Of a DNA stretch of 64,000 bases, positions 51,473-61,167 are shown piece after piece; positions within the stretch are counted from its first letter, which is position 1, and each line of letters starts with the position of its first letter. The notes under the pieces were generated by a model. That model had not been told where the DNA came from and made no database searches. It saw only the letters and a program-made list of their open reading frames with translations. The position numbers and the translations under genes were made by a program. The stretch comes from Chromohalobacter sarecensis. GTDB lineage: Bacteria; Pseudomonadota; Gammaproteobacteria; Pseudomonadales; Halomonadaceae. The stretch covers positions 558,001 to 622,000 of the forward strand of contig NZ_JAKGAN010000002.1 in assembly GCF_023061135.1 (NCBI RefSeq), read 5' to 3'.

Positions 51473-51538
51473 TAGTTTTGTTGGTTGGGTACGTTTAATT
51501 TTCTGGTGTTATTTTCTGTAAAAGTTAAAAGGTGTTTC

Positions 51539-53872
51539 ATGTCGGTCTTTTTGTTTAGGTATAAGTCTAAGTTGAGCTCATTCAAAATTGATGCCTTAGA
51601 TTTGAGAAAGTTTTTGCCTAGAGAGCCTGTAAGTACCCAGTATAAAAACTGTGGTGAGGGAGAGATAGCAGTTTTCTCCTATGGGGCGGCTTTGGATAAA
51701 ACCATCAAAATACTGGATAAAGGCTTTTTGTTTGTTCAAGGATATATACCTAACTCTAAGCTAGATGGTTTAGTGAGAGAGCTTCTCTCAAAAAAGAGCG
51801 CCAACGCAGTAGATTTCCCTGAATCATTTTGTGCTTTGTTATTTTATAATAATAGCTTTTCTTTTATGTCGTCAGTGACTGCTGCAGATCAGCTCTTCTT
51901 TTATGAAGGAAATGATGGCTTTTATGTTACTAACCGACATAATCTTTTAGGAGCTGTGCGTGAAAGTTTGACGTTGAGGAAAGAGTCGTTTTGGTGGATG
52001 GCCGGTCGTACTCACATCGGTGATAGCGGCACTTATTGGAATGAGATTTCAAGGAGCCGCCCTTTTAGAAAATATTTCTATGAAAACGGTTTAAATGAAG
52101 TAAAGCCTGACTATCGTCATCTTTTTGAGCCGATACCAAACGAAGATCTTGGCAGCGTAATGGAAGAAGCGACTACATACTTTAAAAATGTTTTTGATCA
52201 GGTTTCTGCGAGTAAAAGATTATCTCTTACTGGCGGAAAGGATAGTAGAGGGATATTAGGCTTGCTCAGCGGGACTGATCATGGCGCCTCGTTGAAAATT
52301 AATACTACTGGGAACTTTTTTTCCCCAGATGTTATGGCTGCTACTAAGCTTACTGATTCTCTTGGATTATCAGGTCAGCATAGCATTAATAGGCCGAAAT
52401 TGTCCCAGACACCTGGTGATTATGCAGAAAAAATAGCAGAAGATTTGTATTTAGATTTTGTCGGAAAGTCATTGGCCGATATTTCTAAATTTTCTTTTTC
52501 CGGTGAATTGGTTACCGGTGGCCATGAAGTAGGTATTAAATCCCCATTGAATGCAAGAGGGTTGGAAGAGTTTGTAAAAAATCGCAGATTTTGGTGCGAT
52601 GATAGAGGGGTGCTGCGAAAAAACGAAAAAGAATTTCTAACAAAGAAATATCAAAAGTCTTTAACTGAATTGTTGAGTGAGGTTCCGGTTAGGAGTTATG
52701 ATAAAATTGAAGGGCTAGAGTTTAGGGTGATGAATCGAAACTCACCATCAATTACTGCTTCGCACATTGGTGGGAGTCAAATTCATCCATTCTATGATGG
52801 AAAGTTACTACGATTGGTTTGCGGCATGTCTGAAGAAGCAATCAAGAACCATTATATTCCTTATTTTTTTTCTTCACTAGCAAAAGAAGATATTGTCAGC
52901 AAGCGGTTCGCTGATGATGCATGGCCATCTGAGCTTCCTGGTTTTCTAAAAAAGTATGGATTAGTGAATAATGGCCGCAACCCAGTTCCAGTAACCCCTT
53001 ATGAGTTTAAAAACTACTTCCCGGCTGAAAAAAAATTCGGTATGTTTAGCCAGCGGTTAGAGCTTTGTGAGTTATCTGCGAGTAATATTTATTCATACCT
53101 TAAAGACAATAAGGATTTTTTCGATTTTCTTGATTATTCTACAGTAAAGAAGATCCTTTTTAAGCCATCTACAGATAAAACGTTTAGAGAAATGTATGTC
53201 CATTTAGGGCTCCTTAAGTCTGTTATAGTTCATAGTGCTTGGGAGTATGCTTTTTCGTTTGATGATTTTTCTAAATCTAAGTCTTTAATCGAAGGGTTTT
53301 TAGATAAGAGTAAGCTAGAAGGGGTTAAGGTGAGTGATAAGAAAGACGAAATATCTAAGCTTGGGGATAAAATTGAGTTATATGAAAAAAGTATAGCTAC
53401 CATGGAGGAGGATATAGTTAATGCTAGCGATAAGAAAGATAGTGCTTCCTTCGTAGATAGTGTTCGCGGTGAAAATAAGTCTAATAATAATGTATACAAT
53501 GGGTTTTCATGGGAGCAACTCAGTTCTTTAAGTGAAGGTGGTTTTCTTAAGGCTGGAAAAGATCCACTTGTGATTGCGACTATTAGTTGTAATGAGAACC
53601 TTTCTGTCGAAGGATACCTTTTGAAAGAGGGGAGCCCAAAACAATGTGCTGTCATATATTTTGATGGTGTTGATGTTCAGCCATTTAAAAGCCTTGTTTA
53701 CAGTAAGACTTTAAAGGCTTATTATAGATATTTGAATATTGATGCTGAGACTGGAAAGTTTAATATTCATTTTGAAAAAAATGAAAATTCAGAAAAATTG
53801 AAAGATATTCCTCTTGTGCTTAGATTGTGGAGTGCCCCGTTCTCTGCCTTTGTGAAAGTAAATATTAGTTGA
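51539..53872 (+). CDS. Asparagine-synthase-like PP-loop protein
   Basis: The 777-residue protein has a central SLTGGKDSRGILGLLSG (about residues 234-250), the SGGxDS-type ATP-pyrophosphatase motif of asparagine-synthase-like enzymes. An N-terminal part with AVFSYGAALDKTIKILD resembles the glutaminase-like half, but no N-terminal Cys2 is present. A coiled-coil stretch lies near 605-645. It likely forms an amide or other adenylation product on the polymer. Very AT-rich (about 38% GC by eye). Confidence 0.65.
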   Translation: MSVFLFRYKSKLSSFKIDALDLRKFLPREPVSTQYKNCGEGEIAVFSYGAALDKTIKILDKGFLFVQGYIPNSKLDGLVRELLSKKSANAVDFPESFCALLFYNNSFSFMSSVTAADQLFFYEGNDGFYVTNRHNLLGAVRESLTLRKESFWWMAGRTHIGDSGTYWNEISRSRPFRKYFYENGLNEVKPDYRHLFEPIPNEDLGSVMEEATTYFKNVFDQVSASKRLSLTGGKDSRGILGLLSGTDHGASLKINTTGNFFSPDVMAATKLTDSLGLSGQHSINRPKLSQTPGDYAEKIAEDLYLDFVGKSLADISKFSFSGELVTGGHEVGIKSPLNARGLEEFVKNRRFWCDDRGVLRKNEKEFLTKKYQKSLTELLSEVPVRSYDKIEGLEFRVMNRNSPSITASHIGGSQIHPFYDGKLLRLVCGMSEEAIKNHYIPYFFSSLAKEDIVSKRFADDAWPSELPGFLKKYGLVNNGRNPVPVTPYEFKNYFPAEKKFGMFSQRLELCELSASNIYSYLKDNKDFFDFLDYSTVKKILFKPSTDKTFREMYVHLGLLKSVIVHSAWEYAFSFDDFSKSKSLIEGFLDKSKLEGVKVSDKKDEISKLGDKIELYEKSIATMEEDIVNASDKKDSASFVDSVRGENKSNNNVYNGFSWEQLSSLSEGGFLKAGKDPLVIATISCNENLSVEGYLLKEGSPKQCAVIYFDGVDVQPFKSLVYSKTLKAYYRYLNIDAETGKFNIHFEKNENSEKLKDIPLVLRLWSAPFSAFVKVNIS

Positions 53873-54569
53873 CTGTATAAGTTTTGGGCATTTATTGTTG
53901 ATTTTAGGATTTTGCACGAAAAATCTATTCTACTAATTTTGCTATGCTCTAGTCGCATGGGGGGGGGCGTGACGGGGGGCGAGCTTTCCGAGCGCTGTTA
54001 GTCACTGATTAAATATCTCGTTTAGCGTTTTAGCCGATGGGTCGACCAAAGCGAAATGACAGCTGATTTTAAGTGGTATTTTATGAGGCTGTGCAATAGA
54101 GTTATAATCTGTAGCGCTAGGGTCCTTGGGGTCAGGTATATTCGATTTTGTTCTGTTAGTGACTTGAGTCGGTGTTTTCGCGCCTGTCTAGCTCGTCTCT
54201 AACTTAGGCTTTAAAAAAATGCGTCGTCCTTGTAATTGTGACGAAGCGCCGGCAAAACTGCTATGCTATTTTTTGCGCTGTGCATTTTTTTCTAGCCTTT
54301 TATAAAATAGTTTTGAGCTAATATTTTTATTTAAGTTTTGGCGTTATTATGGCTAGGGGTGATGTAAAGGTTGTGCTTGCTATTAATAATGGCTTGTCTG
54401 ATAGTTTGTGTGCTTTCAATGACTTTGTCTGGCAAGGTGTTGTGCAGTGTTCTTGTGAAAAGCTAAGTTATTATTTATAATTAATTGTGTATTTCGTGCC
54501 GTAGCCACTGAGTAAACGGTGTACTTCATCACAGAAGTGGTCGAACGTGAGATAAACACTCAAGGGCAG
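53873..54569. other. AT-rich non-coding stretch with a G-run
   Basis: About 700 bp with no convincing gene. A run of nine or ten G (about 53958-53967) and a second G-run follow the PP-loop gene. A 43-codon frame at 54349 has no clear protein character. It borders the dead transposase at 54570. Confidence 0.5.
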
Positions 54570-55081
54570 CTAGGCATATTTCATCCGCCGCCACAGAATC
54601 TCGATCAGGTTCAACTCTGGCGAGTATGTCGATAGGTAGACCAGGTGGACACGATGCGCCATCCATTTCACTATCTTCCGTCTGAAGGCCTTGGAGCGGT
54701 GCATGCGGGCATTGTCGAGCACCACGACGGTGAAGATGTCGGGGGCTTTCTAGGCGATAAACTGGTCAAACGCTTCGATGACCGTCTTCGTGGTCACTGT
54801 TTCAAAAGTCGTGTGGTAGATCAGCTTGCCGGTGCGTCTAAGGAATCCCAGCAAGTTCAGTCTTCGGCTATGGGAATATGCCGTCACTTCCCAGGGCTGA
54901 CCAATGGGGCTCCACGCATAAGGGACCGACGAGGACTGCGAAAATCACGACTCATCAAAGTAATACAGCGCGTGTTCGCTCGATCTTCCCGCGCCTGTAA
55001 CGCCCTCAGGAGACTCTGTGTGTTGCGAAAAACTGTTTCATCACGCCGTTCCTTCAGTGAGTGTCGAATGCACTTGAAGCT
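54570..55081 (-). pseudogene. IS630-family transposase, inactivated
   Basis: The minus strand encodes LKERRDETVFRNTQSLL, YYFDES, VPYAWSPIGQPWEV, VVVLDNARMHRSKAFRRKIV and STYSPELNLIEILWRRMKYA, covering the DDE catalytic core of IS630 transposases. Stop codons interrupt it after YYFDES and after FDQFIA, and a frame change separates the first part. It cannot transpose. No intact terminal repeats were identified. Confidence 0.85.
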
Positions 55082-55088
55082 ATGGTGA

Positions 55089-55345
55089 TTTTTTCAACAT
55101 TCGGCGTAGGGTGTGCAGAAACTAGGGGAGCATTACAGATTCACTCAACACTAGGCCTCGAGGATCTTGAATGCGAAGACGCCATTGGAAGTGTAAGCGG
55201 AAGTTCTAAAGAAATCGGCGTCGAATCTTTAACACTCCAATAGTATTATGCTTGGAGTTTGGATCTGCCATTGCAGCCGCAGCTGCTCCCCAAGTGGTAA
55301 CGACAATTCGTTTAGCGAAAGCCAGTTAAAGATTATATTTACTCT
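55089..55345. other. Possible gene remnant between the IS and the next membrane protein
   Basis: Frames such as ESLTLQ then stop and a following piece ending AAAAAPQVVTTIRLAKAS look like a broken C-terminus, but no family is recognised. The last part lies about 20 bp before the next gene. Confidence 0.3.
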
Positions 55346-57067
55346 ATGTTGACTCATTTGCGTTGGTTTTTATCCCTTGGTGCCAAGTTTGGTCGCGTGG
55401 TTCCACTGTACTCACTAGTAATTGTGTTGTTTACATTGAGCTCGCAGGTTTCGGCTTTATTAGCATCATTGTTGCCACTAAAGGTTGTTATTCTGCTTGG
55501 TTCAGATGGCATTCCTAGCTATTTTCCAGCAAGTTTTGCCGATATAAACAGGGATATTCTGATTGGGAGCTTGAGCGCTGCCACGCTTGGGTTCTTTTTA
55601 CTGTATTTGCTTTTTGAGCGTTTCATTAATTTGGCTACCGCGCGAGCCACAAAGCATCTTCTTCTGAAAAGCCAGAAGATTGTGCTTTTCGATAACCAAG
55701 ATGAAACTGCTGCGAATGCTTATCAGCGTTATTCTCGGGCTCTTGCGGGTGCGGTGTTTGTATTACTTGCATTGGGAGGGCTGGCTCCCTTCTATCCAAG
55801 TATGGTCAGCTTGATGGTGGGCTATAGCCTTCTTTCTCTAATGTTAACTGTTCTTTTGTATAACCGGAGCTGGATTTTTCGAGAAAAACTTGAGTCAAGT
55901 CTATCACCTGTGCTTAAGTTGATTAGTGGCGTTGGTTTTTTTGTTTTCTTTGGTTTTCTTGTTGTGGATTTTATGTTCTGGAGTCCACCCAGCTTTTTGG
56001 TTGCGGTTGTCTCTTTAATTGCTAGTCGACAGATAACCCAACGGGTTACAGGTAGTATTGGTGACCTGGCAGCATTACAAAAACAACGCCTAAAACTGGA
56101 TGCTCTTTTTTTTCATGGCAAGGTCTTGCTACCCGACAACCTACGCGCAGAAAAAACAATGTGGCCCATGCTTAGTATTGATAAGCGTGAGAAGTGGGTT
56201 TGTGCAGTGTTAAGTGAAGTTCTTGAGAAGGATATTGAAAAGGTAGAAATTTTTTGGCATCAGATTGGGGTGCCAAACGTTGCTGGGTTAGAGGCGCGGA
56301 CTGAAGGTGGAGCTTATTTAATAAAGTTATTCGAGACCAACCGAAGCGCCTTGGCTTTGCATGAGTCGACGCTAATGGCTGAGCCACTTCAAGGGCTACC
56401 AAGCTTGCCCTGGGTGGGAGCTACCCAATTAGGCAAGCTTCATTGCTTAGTATACTCACTGCCACAAGGGAATATCCCAGAACCGAGCATGATTAAGCAG
56501 TTTCTTGAGCCTCTTAAGACCCAGATTCTTTCAGTCGAACCCCCTAAAGCTCTTGTGGCACGCTTCAAACGCTCCAGGCCTATGCTTTGGCAACGATTGG
56601 ATAGCATGCCATGGGATCGGTTGCAGGTAGCTGCCAATACGGTTGAGCTACGCCACCAGATCAGCTCGCTGCTTGAGCAACTCCCCGTATTGCAGCAAGA
56701 GTTGAAGGAGTTGCCGGTTACTTTTGTCATTCCCAAAATTCAAGCGGATTTACTATGGATGACAGAAGATGGGGATGCCTTAATTAAAAATTGGGGACGA
56801 TGGACCATTGAGCCCGTTGGTTGTGGGTGGCTTGATAAGCTTCAAATGCTTCCCCTTCTTGCACCTGCACTGGCTGAGGCGGCAGAACAACGCTCCTCAT
56901 TGAATAAAGTAATACCTGAGAAAGCTGAGCTAGCTGCACTCACATTCGCTCTGGAGCAAGAATGCAGTCGACAACGTTATGTGCAGGCGCTGGAAGTGTT
57001 ACCTCTTCTGCTTGAAAGGCTCCAGTCTTGTAAAGAGAAGCAGGATAAAATGGATTTTATGAAGTGA
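55346..57067 (+). CDS. Membrane protein of unknown function with a kinase-like C-terminal region
   Basis: The 573-residue protein has about five or six hydrophobic segments in the first 240 residues, with a charged loop (RATKHLLLKSQKIVLF), then about 330 soluble residues. EARTEGGAYLIKLFETNRSA and LALHESTLMAEPL look like the N-lobe of aminoglycoside-phosphotransferase or protein-kinase folds (Lys and Glu), but the usual HxD catalytic loop is not seen. I do not recognise the family. It overlaps the next glycosyltransferase by four bases. Confidence 0.6.
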   Translation: MLTHLRWFLSLGAKFGRVVPLYSLVIVLFTLSSQVSALLASLLPLKVVILLGSDGIPSYFPASFADINRDILIGSLSAATLGFFLLYLLFERFINLATARATKHLLLKSQKIVLFDNQDETAANAYQRYSRALAGAVFVLLALGGLAPFYPSMVSLMVGYSLLSLMLTVLLYNRSWIFREKLESSLSPVLKLISGVGFFVFFGFLVVDFMFWSPPSFLVAVVSLIASRQITQRVTGSIGDLAALQKQRLKLDALFFHGKVLLPDNLRAEKTMWPMLSIDKREKWVCAVLSEVLEKDIEKVEIFWHQIGVPNVAGLEARTEGGAYLIKLFETNRSALALHESTLMAEPLQGLPSLPWVGATQLGKLHCLVYSLPQGNIPEPSMIKQFLEPLKTQILSVEPPKALVARFKRSRPMLWQRLDSMPWDRLQVAANTVELRHQISSLLEQLPVLQQELKELPVTFVIPKIQADLLWMTEDGDALIKNWGRWTIEPVGCGWLDKLQMLPLLAPALAEAAEQRSSLNKVIPEKAELAALTFALEQECSRQRYVQALEVLPLLLERLQSCKEKQDKMDFMK

Positions 57068-58293
57068 TAGAAGATTATTCCGAGGGTAGTGATGCTGTTA
57101 AGCAGCATGTTGCCATGCTGGTATGGAATTCTTTCCTCAATGATGCTCGTGTATTGAAGGAAGCTGAAACGCTTGTGAATGCCGGCTATGCGTTAACTGT
57201 CCATGCGTTGCAGGAACCGGGAGTCACCCTGAGTAGAGAAATCTTGGGAAATGGGGTCAAGGTCCGGCGCTTCGGAAGGCGCGGTAGTAAGCCGCCGACT
57301 AAAAAAGGTTCAAGTGCCTCTAACAAGCGTTCATTGTTCTCAAGCTTGGTCGCTATAAGCTCGCGCTTGACCACTCATATGGTCATACTTGCGTACTTTC
57401 TACGCTGTCGGCCTGACGTCATTCATGCTCATGATGTCAACGTGTTGCCCACGGCTTGGTTGGCCGCAGCGCTCGCGAGAGTGCCCTTGGTCTACGATGC
57501 TCATGAAATAAGTACTGACCGTGAAGGCTATGCGGCTTTCAAAGGGCTTGTCGCTTGGTTTGAGGGGCGTATCATGCCTCGCGCGGCTGGAACGATCACC
57601 ACGACCGATGCGCGCGCCAAGTTCTTCGCCCGTGCATATGGTGTTGAGCGTCCCGTGGTGTTACAGAATCGTCCGCGTTTGACTGACGTGGCGCGCAATA
57701 GCCGTATACGCGAAGAGCTCGGCTTGACCCAACCTTGGCCTATCGTGCTGTACCAGGGGGGGCTTCAGCAGGGGAGAGGGCTGCCCAGGCTGGTTGAAGC
57801 TGCAGCGCACGTTCCGGATGCTTACTTCGTGTTCATTGGGGGCGGGCGTCAGGAGCGGGAGCTGCATGAGCTTCGCGAGAAACTGGGCCTCGAGGAGCGG
57901 GTTCATTTCATCCCCACGGTGGCGTTGAGTGAGCTGCCGCACTATACGGCGTCGGCCGATATCGGCGTGCAGCCCATCGAAAATACGTGTCTGAATCACT
58001 TCACCACGGATTCCAACAAGCTGTTCGAGTACGTGATTGCCGGTTTGCCCGTCGTCGCCTCCGATATGCCCGAGATCCGCAAGGTCGTGAGGCAGCACGC
58101 ACTAGGCCTGCTCATCGAGCCAGGCGATACAGCCGCCTTGGCCGAGGCCATTCAGACGCTGGTGGACGATCCCGCGAAGAGAGCTGCGTTCGCGGATAAC
58201 GCGCGTGAAGCGGCGCGGACGCTGAACTGGGAAGATCAAGAGCATTTATTGGTAGCGCTCTATCGTAAGGTATTCGACCTGCAGGGAAAGTAG
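57064..58293 (+). CDS. Glycosyltransferase family 4-like protein
   Basis: The 409-residue GT-B enzyme has N-terminal HVAMLVWNSFLNDARVLKEA and PDVIHAHDVNVLPTAWLAAA, then YQGGLQQGRGLPRLVEAAAH and DSNKLFEYVIAGLPVVASDM in the donor-binding half. It starts with GTG at 57064, overlapping the previous stop (GTGA). Probably transfers one sugar onto the lipid-linked repeat unit at the inner membrane. Confidence 0.88.
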   Translation: MIEDYSEGSDAVKQHVAMLVWNSFLNDARVLKEAETLVNAGYALTVHALQEPGVTLSREILGNGVKVRRFGRRGSKPPTKKGSSASNKRSLFSSLVAISSRLTTHMVILAYFLRCRPDVIHAHDVNVLPTAWLAAALARVPLVYDAHEISTDREGYAAFKGLVAWFEGRIMPRAAGTITTTDARAKFFARAYGVERPVVLQNRPRLTDVARNSRIREELGLTQPWPIVLYQGGLQQGRGLPRLVEAAAHVPDAYFVFIGGGRQERELHELREKLGLEERVHFIPTVALSELPHYTASADIGVQPIENTCLNHFTTDSNKLFEYVIAGLPVVASDMPEIRKVVRQHALGLLIEPGDTAALAEAIQTLVDDPAKRAAFADNAREAARTLNWEDQEHLLVALYRKVFDLQGK

Positions 58294-58313
58294 GACGCGG
58301 AAAAGGATATCGC

Positions 58314-59543
58314 TTGAACGTTCTATTATTGACTTTTTATTTCCCCCCCGATCTGGGGGCTGGGGCGTTTCGTAGCCGGGCCTTGGTCGATGCGTTGTTG
58401 GAGCGCTTGTCACCGGAGGACGAGGTTGAGGTCATCACCACGGCGCCCAACCGCTATGCCCAGTACGATAGCACCGCGCCTGATGTCGAGACGTCTGATC
58501 ACGGGCGGCTTACGGTGCGTCGTATCGATTTGCCCAGCCACCAGAGTGGCATACTGGATCAATCAAGGGCCTTTCTCGCCTATGCATGGCAGGTGGCGCG
58601 GCTGACACGAGGTCAGCATTACGACTTGGTGATCGCGACCTCATCGCGGCTGATGACCGGTGTGTTGGGGCGCTATGTGGCGGGTCGCGTGTCGGCACGC
58701 CTGTATCTCGATATCCGCGATATCTTTGTAGAAAACTTGCCTTTCTTGTTACCCAAAGGCACCCAACGCTTGGGCATCGGTTTTTTCAGCACCCTGGAAC
58801 GTTGGGCGGTCCGCTATGCCTCAAAGGTCAATCTGGTGTCGCCGGGGTTTGGGGAGTATTTCGAACGTCGCTACCCCGGTAAGCGCTTTACCTGGCATAC
58901 CAATGGGGTGGATCCGCTTTTTGCCGATTCGGCCTTGCAGGGGGCCGAGGCTGAGCGTCGTGAGGTATCGGCTGCTGACGTTGCGAGTGCGTCTAGCCCG
59001 GCTACGTCACGCTTGCGTGTGCTGTATGCAGGCAATATCGGCCAGTGCCAAGGGATCGACCGTATCTTGCCGGCATTGGCCAAGCGGTTGGAGAATCGCG
59101 TCGACTTCTTGTTGATCGGCGACGGTGGGCGTCGCGAGACGTTGCAAGCCGCCTTGCAGGCGCAAGGGGTCTCCAACGTGGAAATTCGACCTCCCGTTGC
59201 TCGGGATCAACTAATCGAACACTACCGGCAAGCCGATGTGTTGTTTCTACACCTGAATGATATGTTTTGCTTCTCGCGGGTCATTCCTTCCAAGCTCTTC
59301 GAATACGCCGCGATGGGCAAGCCGATTTGGGCGGGTGTACGTGCTTTCCCTGCCCAGTTCTGTCAGCAGAATATCGCCAACACGGCCGTTTTTGAGCCTT
59401 GCGATGCCGCCTCCGCACTGGAAGCTTTCGAGACACTGGTGCTTGGATCGCAGCCTAGGCAAGCGTTCATCGAGCGTTTTCACAGGGACAAGATCATGGG
59501 GGAAATGGCTGATGATGTGCTGGCGTTGATGTGCTGGCGTTGA
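58314..59543 (+). CDS. Glycosyltransferase family 4 (WbuB-like)
   Basis: The 409-residue GT-B enzyme starts with TTG after AAAAGGATATCGC. Early segment LLLTFYFPPDLGAGAFR and the donor site SRVIPSKLFEYAAMGKPIWA match WbuB-type L-fucosamine transferases, though sugar specificity is not certain. Spaced 20 bp after the previous glycosyltransferase. Confidence 0.88.
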   Translation: MNVLLLTFYFPPDLGAGAFRSRALVDALLERLSPEDEVEVITTAPNRYAQYDSTAPDVETSDHGRLTVRRIDLPSHQSGILDQSRAFLAYAWQVARLTRGQHYDLVIATSSRLMTGVLGRYVAGRVSARLYLDIRDIFVENLPFLLPKGTQRLGIGFFSTLERWAVRYASKVNLVSPGFGEYFERRYPGKRFTWHTNGVDPLFADSALQGAEAERREVSAADVASASSPATSRLRVLYAGNIGQCQGIDRILPALAKRLENRVDFLLIGDGGRRETLQAALQAQGVSNVEIRPPVARDQLIEHYRQADVLFLHLNDMFCFSRVIPSKLFEYAAMGKPIWAGVRAFPAQFCQQNIANTAVFEPCDAASALEAFETLVLGSQPRQAFIERFHRDKIMGEMADDVLALMCWR

Positions 59544-59627
59544 TGCGCTGACGGAACGCGGTTGAGCCTCGGCCGCGATTCAACGTCTCGTATGGTTTTT
59601 TAAATCGGTTTGGATTGCCTTGACTAA

Positions 59628-61013
59628 ATGAGTAAGTCTTCTCAGAAGATTATTACCGAGCGTTTTCCGGCTCAAGTCTTCGTCCCCTTGATCGATGCCG
59701 GCGCTGTGCTGTTTTCCGGGTTTCTGGCCTATTGCATTCGCTTCGGCTCCACGGATGTTCATGATCGTTTCTTGTTGGGCATGGTGATCATCGCCATCTT
59801 CGTGGTGATGGCGAATTTCCTGGATGGTGCTTACGTGCGCTGGCGTACTACGCGCCTTTCCAACATCCTTTTCCGGCTGTTGTGTGTCTGGGTGATCGTG
59901 GCGCTGTTGGCGACGTCGATCATCTATCTGGCTGAGGCCTCCGTCAGGTATTCGCGCCTGTGGCTGGGGATGACCCTGTTGTTCTCGTTTGGCATATCGG
60001 CAGGGTTTCGCGTTCTCGTCATGCTGCTGTTGAAGCGAGCGCGTGCGTTGGGGAAGAACCTGCGAGGGGTTTTTCTCGTCGGCCCCCAGGAGCATCTACT
60101 CAATGTCGCGCGGGGGATGCGCCAGTCACCGGCCGAGGGCTTCGCCATTTCAGGCGTGCAGCGAATGGCAGAGGCGCCGGACGAAGAGAGCTTGGAATCC
60201 CTGGCGCGACGTGTGGAGGCCTCCGGGGCACGGGAGGTCTGGCTGTGCTTGCCGTTGGAAATGGGCGGCACCGTGCGGGATATCATGTTCGCGCTTCGCC
60301 ACCAGACCGCTGAAGTGCGCTTTTTGCCGGAGTTTCAGGATCTCAAGCTGCTCAACCATCGCATCAGCGAGGTGGCGGGGCGTTTCTCCATCGACTTGAG
60401 CGTGACGCCGATGACGGAAACGGCGCGCTTTCTCAAACGTGTCGAGGATGTGGTGCTGGGCTCGGTGTTCTTGCTGATCTCCCTGCCAATCGGTGCCGTG
60501 ATCGCGTTGATCCTGATGTTTGAGTCCTCGGGGCCAATCGTCTTCAAGCAGCATCGCACCGGCGTGAACGGGCGGCGTTTCAAGGTCTACAAGTTCCGCT
60601 CGATGGAGGTACATGACGAGCCCTCAGGCCAGATCACCCAGGCGCAGCGCGGCGACCCGCGCGTGACGCCCTTCGGGGCCTTCCTGCGCCGTACATCATT
60701 GGATGAGCTGCCGCAGTTCTACAATGTGCTGCAAGGGCGCATGTCCATCGTCGGGCCGCGGCCGCATGCCTTGAAGCACAACGAGCATTACAAGGATCTC
60801 GTCGAGTCGTACATGAAGCGCCACAAGGTGAAGCCGGGGATCACCGGCTGGGCGCAGGTGAATGGATTTCGTGGCGCGACGGATACCATCGAGAAGATGG
60901 AAAAGCGCGTCGAGTATGACTTGTGGTACATCGACAACTGGTCGCTGTGGCTCGATTTTCGTATTATCGGTTTGACGGTTGTGCGTGGGTTCTTGCACAA
61001 GAATGCGTATTGA
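59628..61013 (+). CDS. Undecaprenyl-phosphate sugar phosphotransferase (WcaJ/WbaP-like)
   Basis: The 461-residue protein starts the lipid-linked repeat unit by moving a sugar-1-phosphate to undecaprenyl phosphate. Four N-terminal membrane helices (about 15-120), a CoA-binding-like domain (about 140-260), a fifth helix (about 275-300), and the catalytic PHPT domain with KVYKFRSMEV, RRTSLDELPQFYNVLQGRMS and GWAQVNGFRG. Polytopic, inner membrane. A terminator follows. Confidence 0.92.
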   Translation: MSKSSQKIITERFPAQVFVPLIDAGAVLFSGFLAYCIRFGSTDVHDRFLLGMVIIAIFVVMANFLDGAYVRWRTTRLSNILFRLLCVWVIVALLATSIIYLAEASVRYSRLWLGMTLLFSFGISAGFRVLVMLLLKRARALGKNLRGVFLVGPQEHLLNVARGMRQSPAEGFAISGVQRMAEAPDEESLESLARRVEASGAREVWLCLPLEMGGTVRDIMFALRHQTAEVRFLPEFQDLKLLNHRISEVAGRFSIDLSVTPMTETARFLKRVEDVVLGSVFLLISLPIGAVIALILMFESSGPIVFKQHRTGVNGRRFKVYKFRSMEVHDEPSGQITQAQRGDPRVTPFGAFLRRTSLDELPQFYNVLQGRMSIVGPRPHALKHNEHYKDLVESYMKRHKVKPGITGWAQVNGFRGATDTIEKMEKRVEYDLWYIDNWSLWLDFRIIGLTVVRGFLHKNAY

Positions 61014-61061
61014 ATTTTGGTGTTAAGCAACAGCCTGGCGAACGCATGGGTATATTCTCGG

Positions 61062-61087
61062 GCCGCTGACTTTGTCAGCGGCTTTTT
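61062..61087 (+). terminator. Rho-independent terminator after the sugar phosphotransferase
   Basis: GCCGCTGAC-TTT-GTCAGCGGC hairpin then TTTTT. It separates the ligase/GT4 pair into its own transcription unit. Confidence 0.88.
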
Positions 61088-61167
61088 CATGGAAGAACAT
61101 AGTGGGGCTGTCGCCATATCGTCGCATGGTGCGCCGCAATGTTCGGTCGGTTGGTTTTGGGGGTGGA

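Noticed and set aside
54349-54480. 43-codon frame MARGDVKVVLAINNGLSDSL onward
   Set aside because: It lies in AT-rich DNA with no ribosome-binding site, and composition or similarity gives no support.
54645-55088. 147-codon plus-strand frame over the IS remnant
   Set aside because: It is antisense to the IS630 transposase motifs, which explain the region better.
61072-61125. N-terminal extension of the ligase/polymerase gene
   Set aside because: It begins with TTG inside a strong terminator stem, so it cannot be the natural start.
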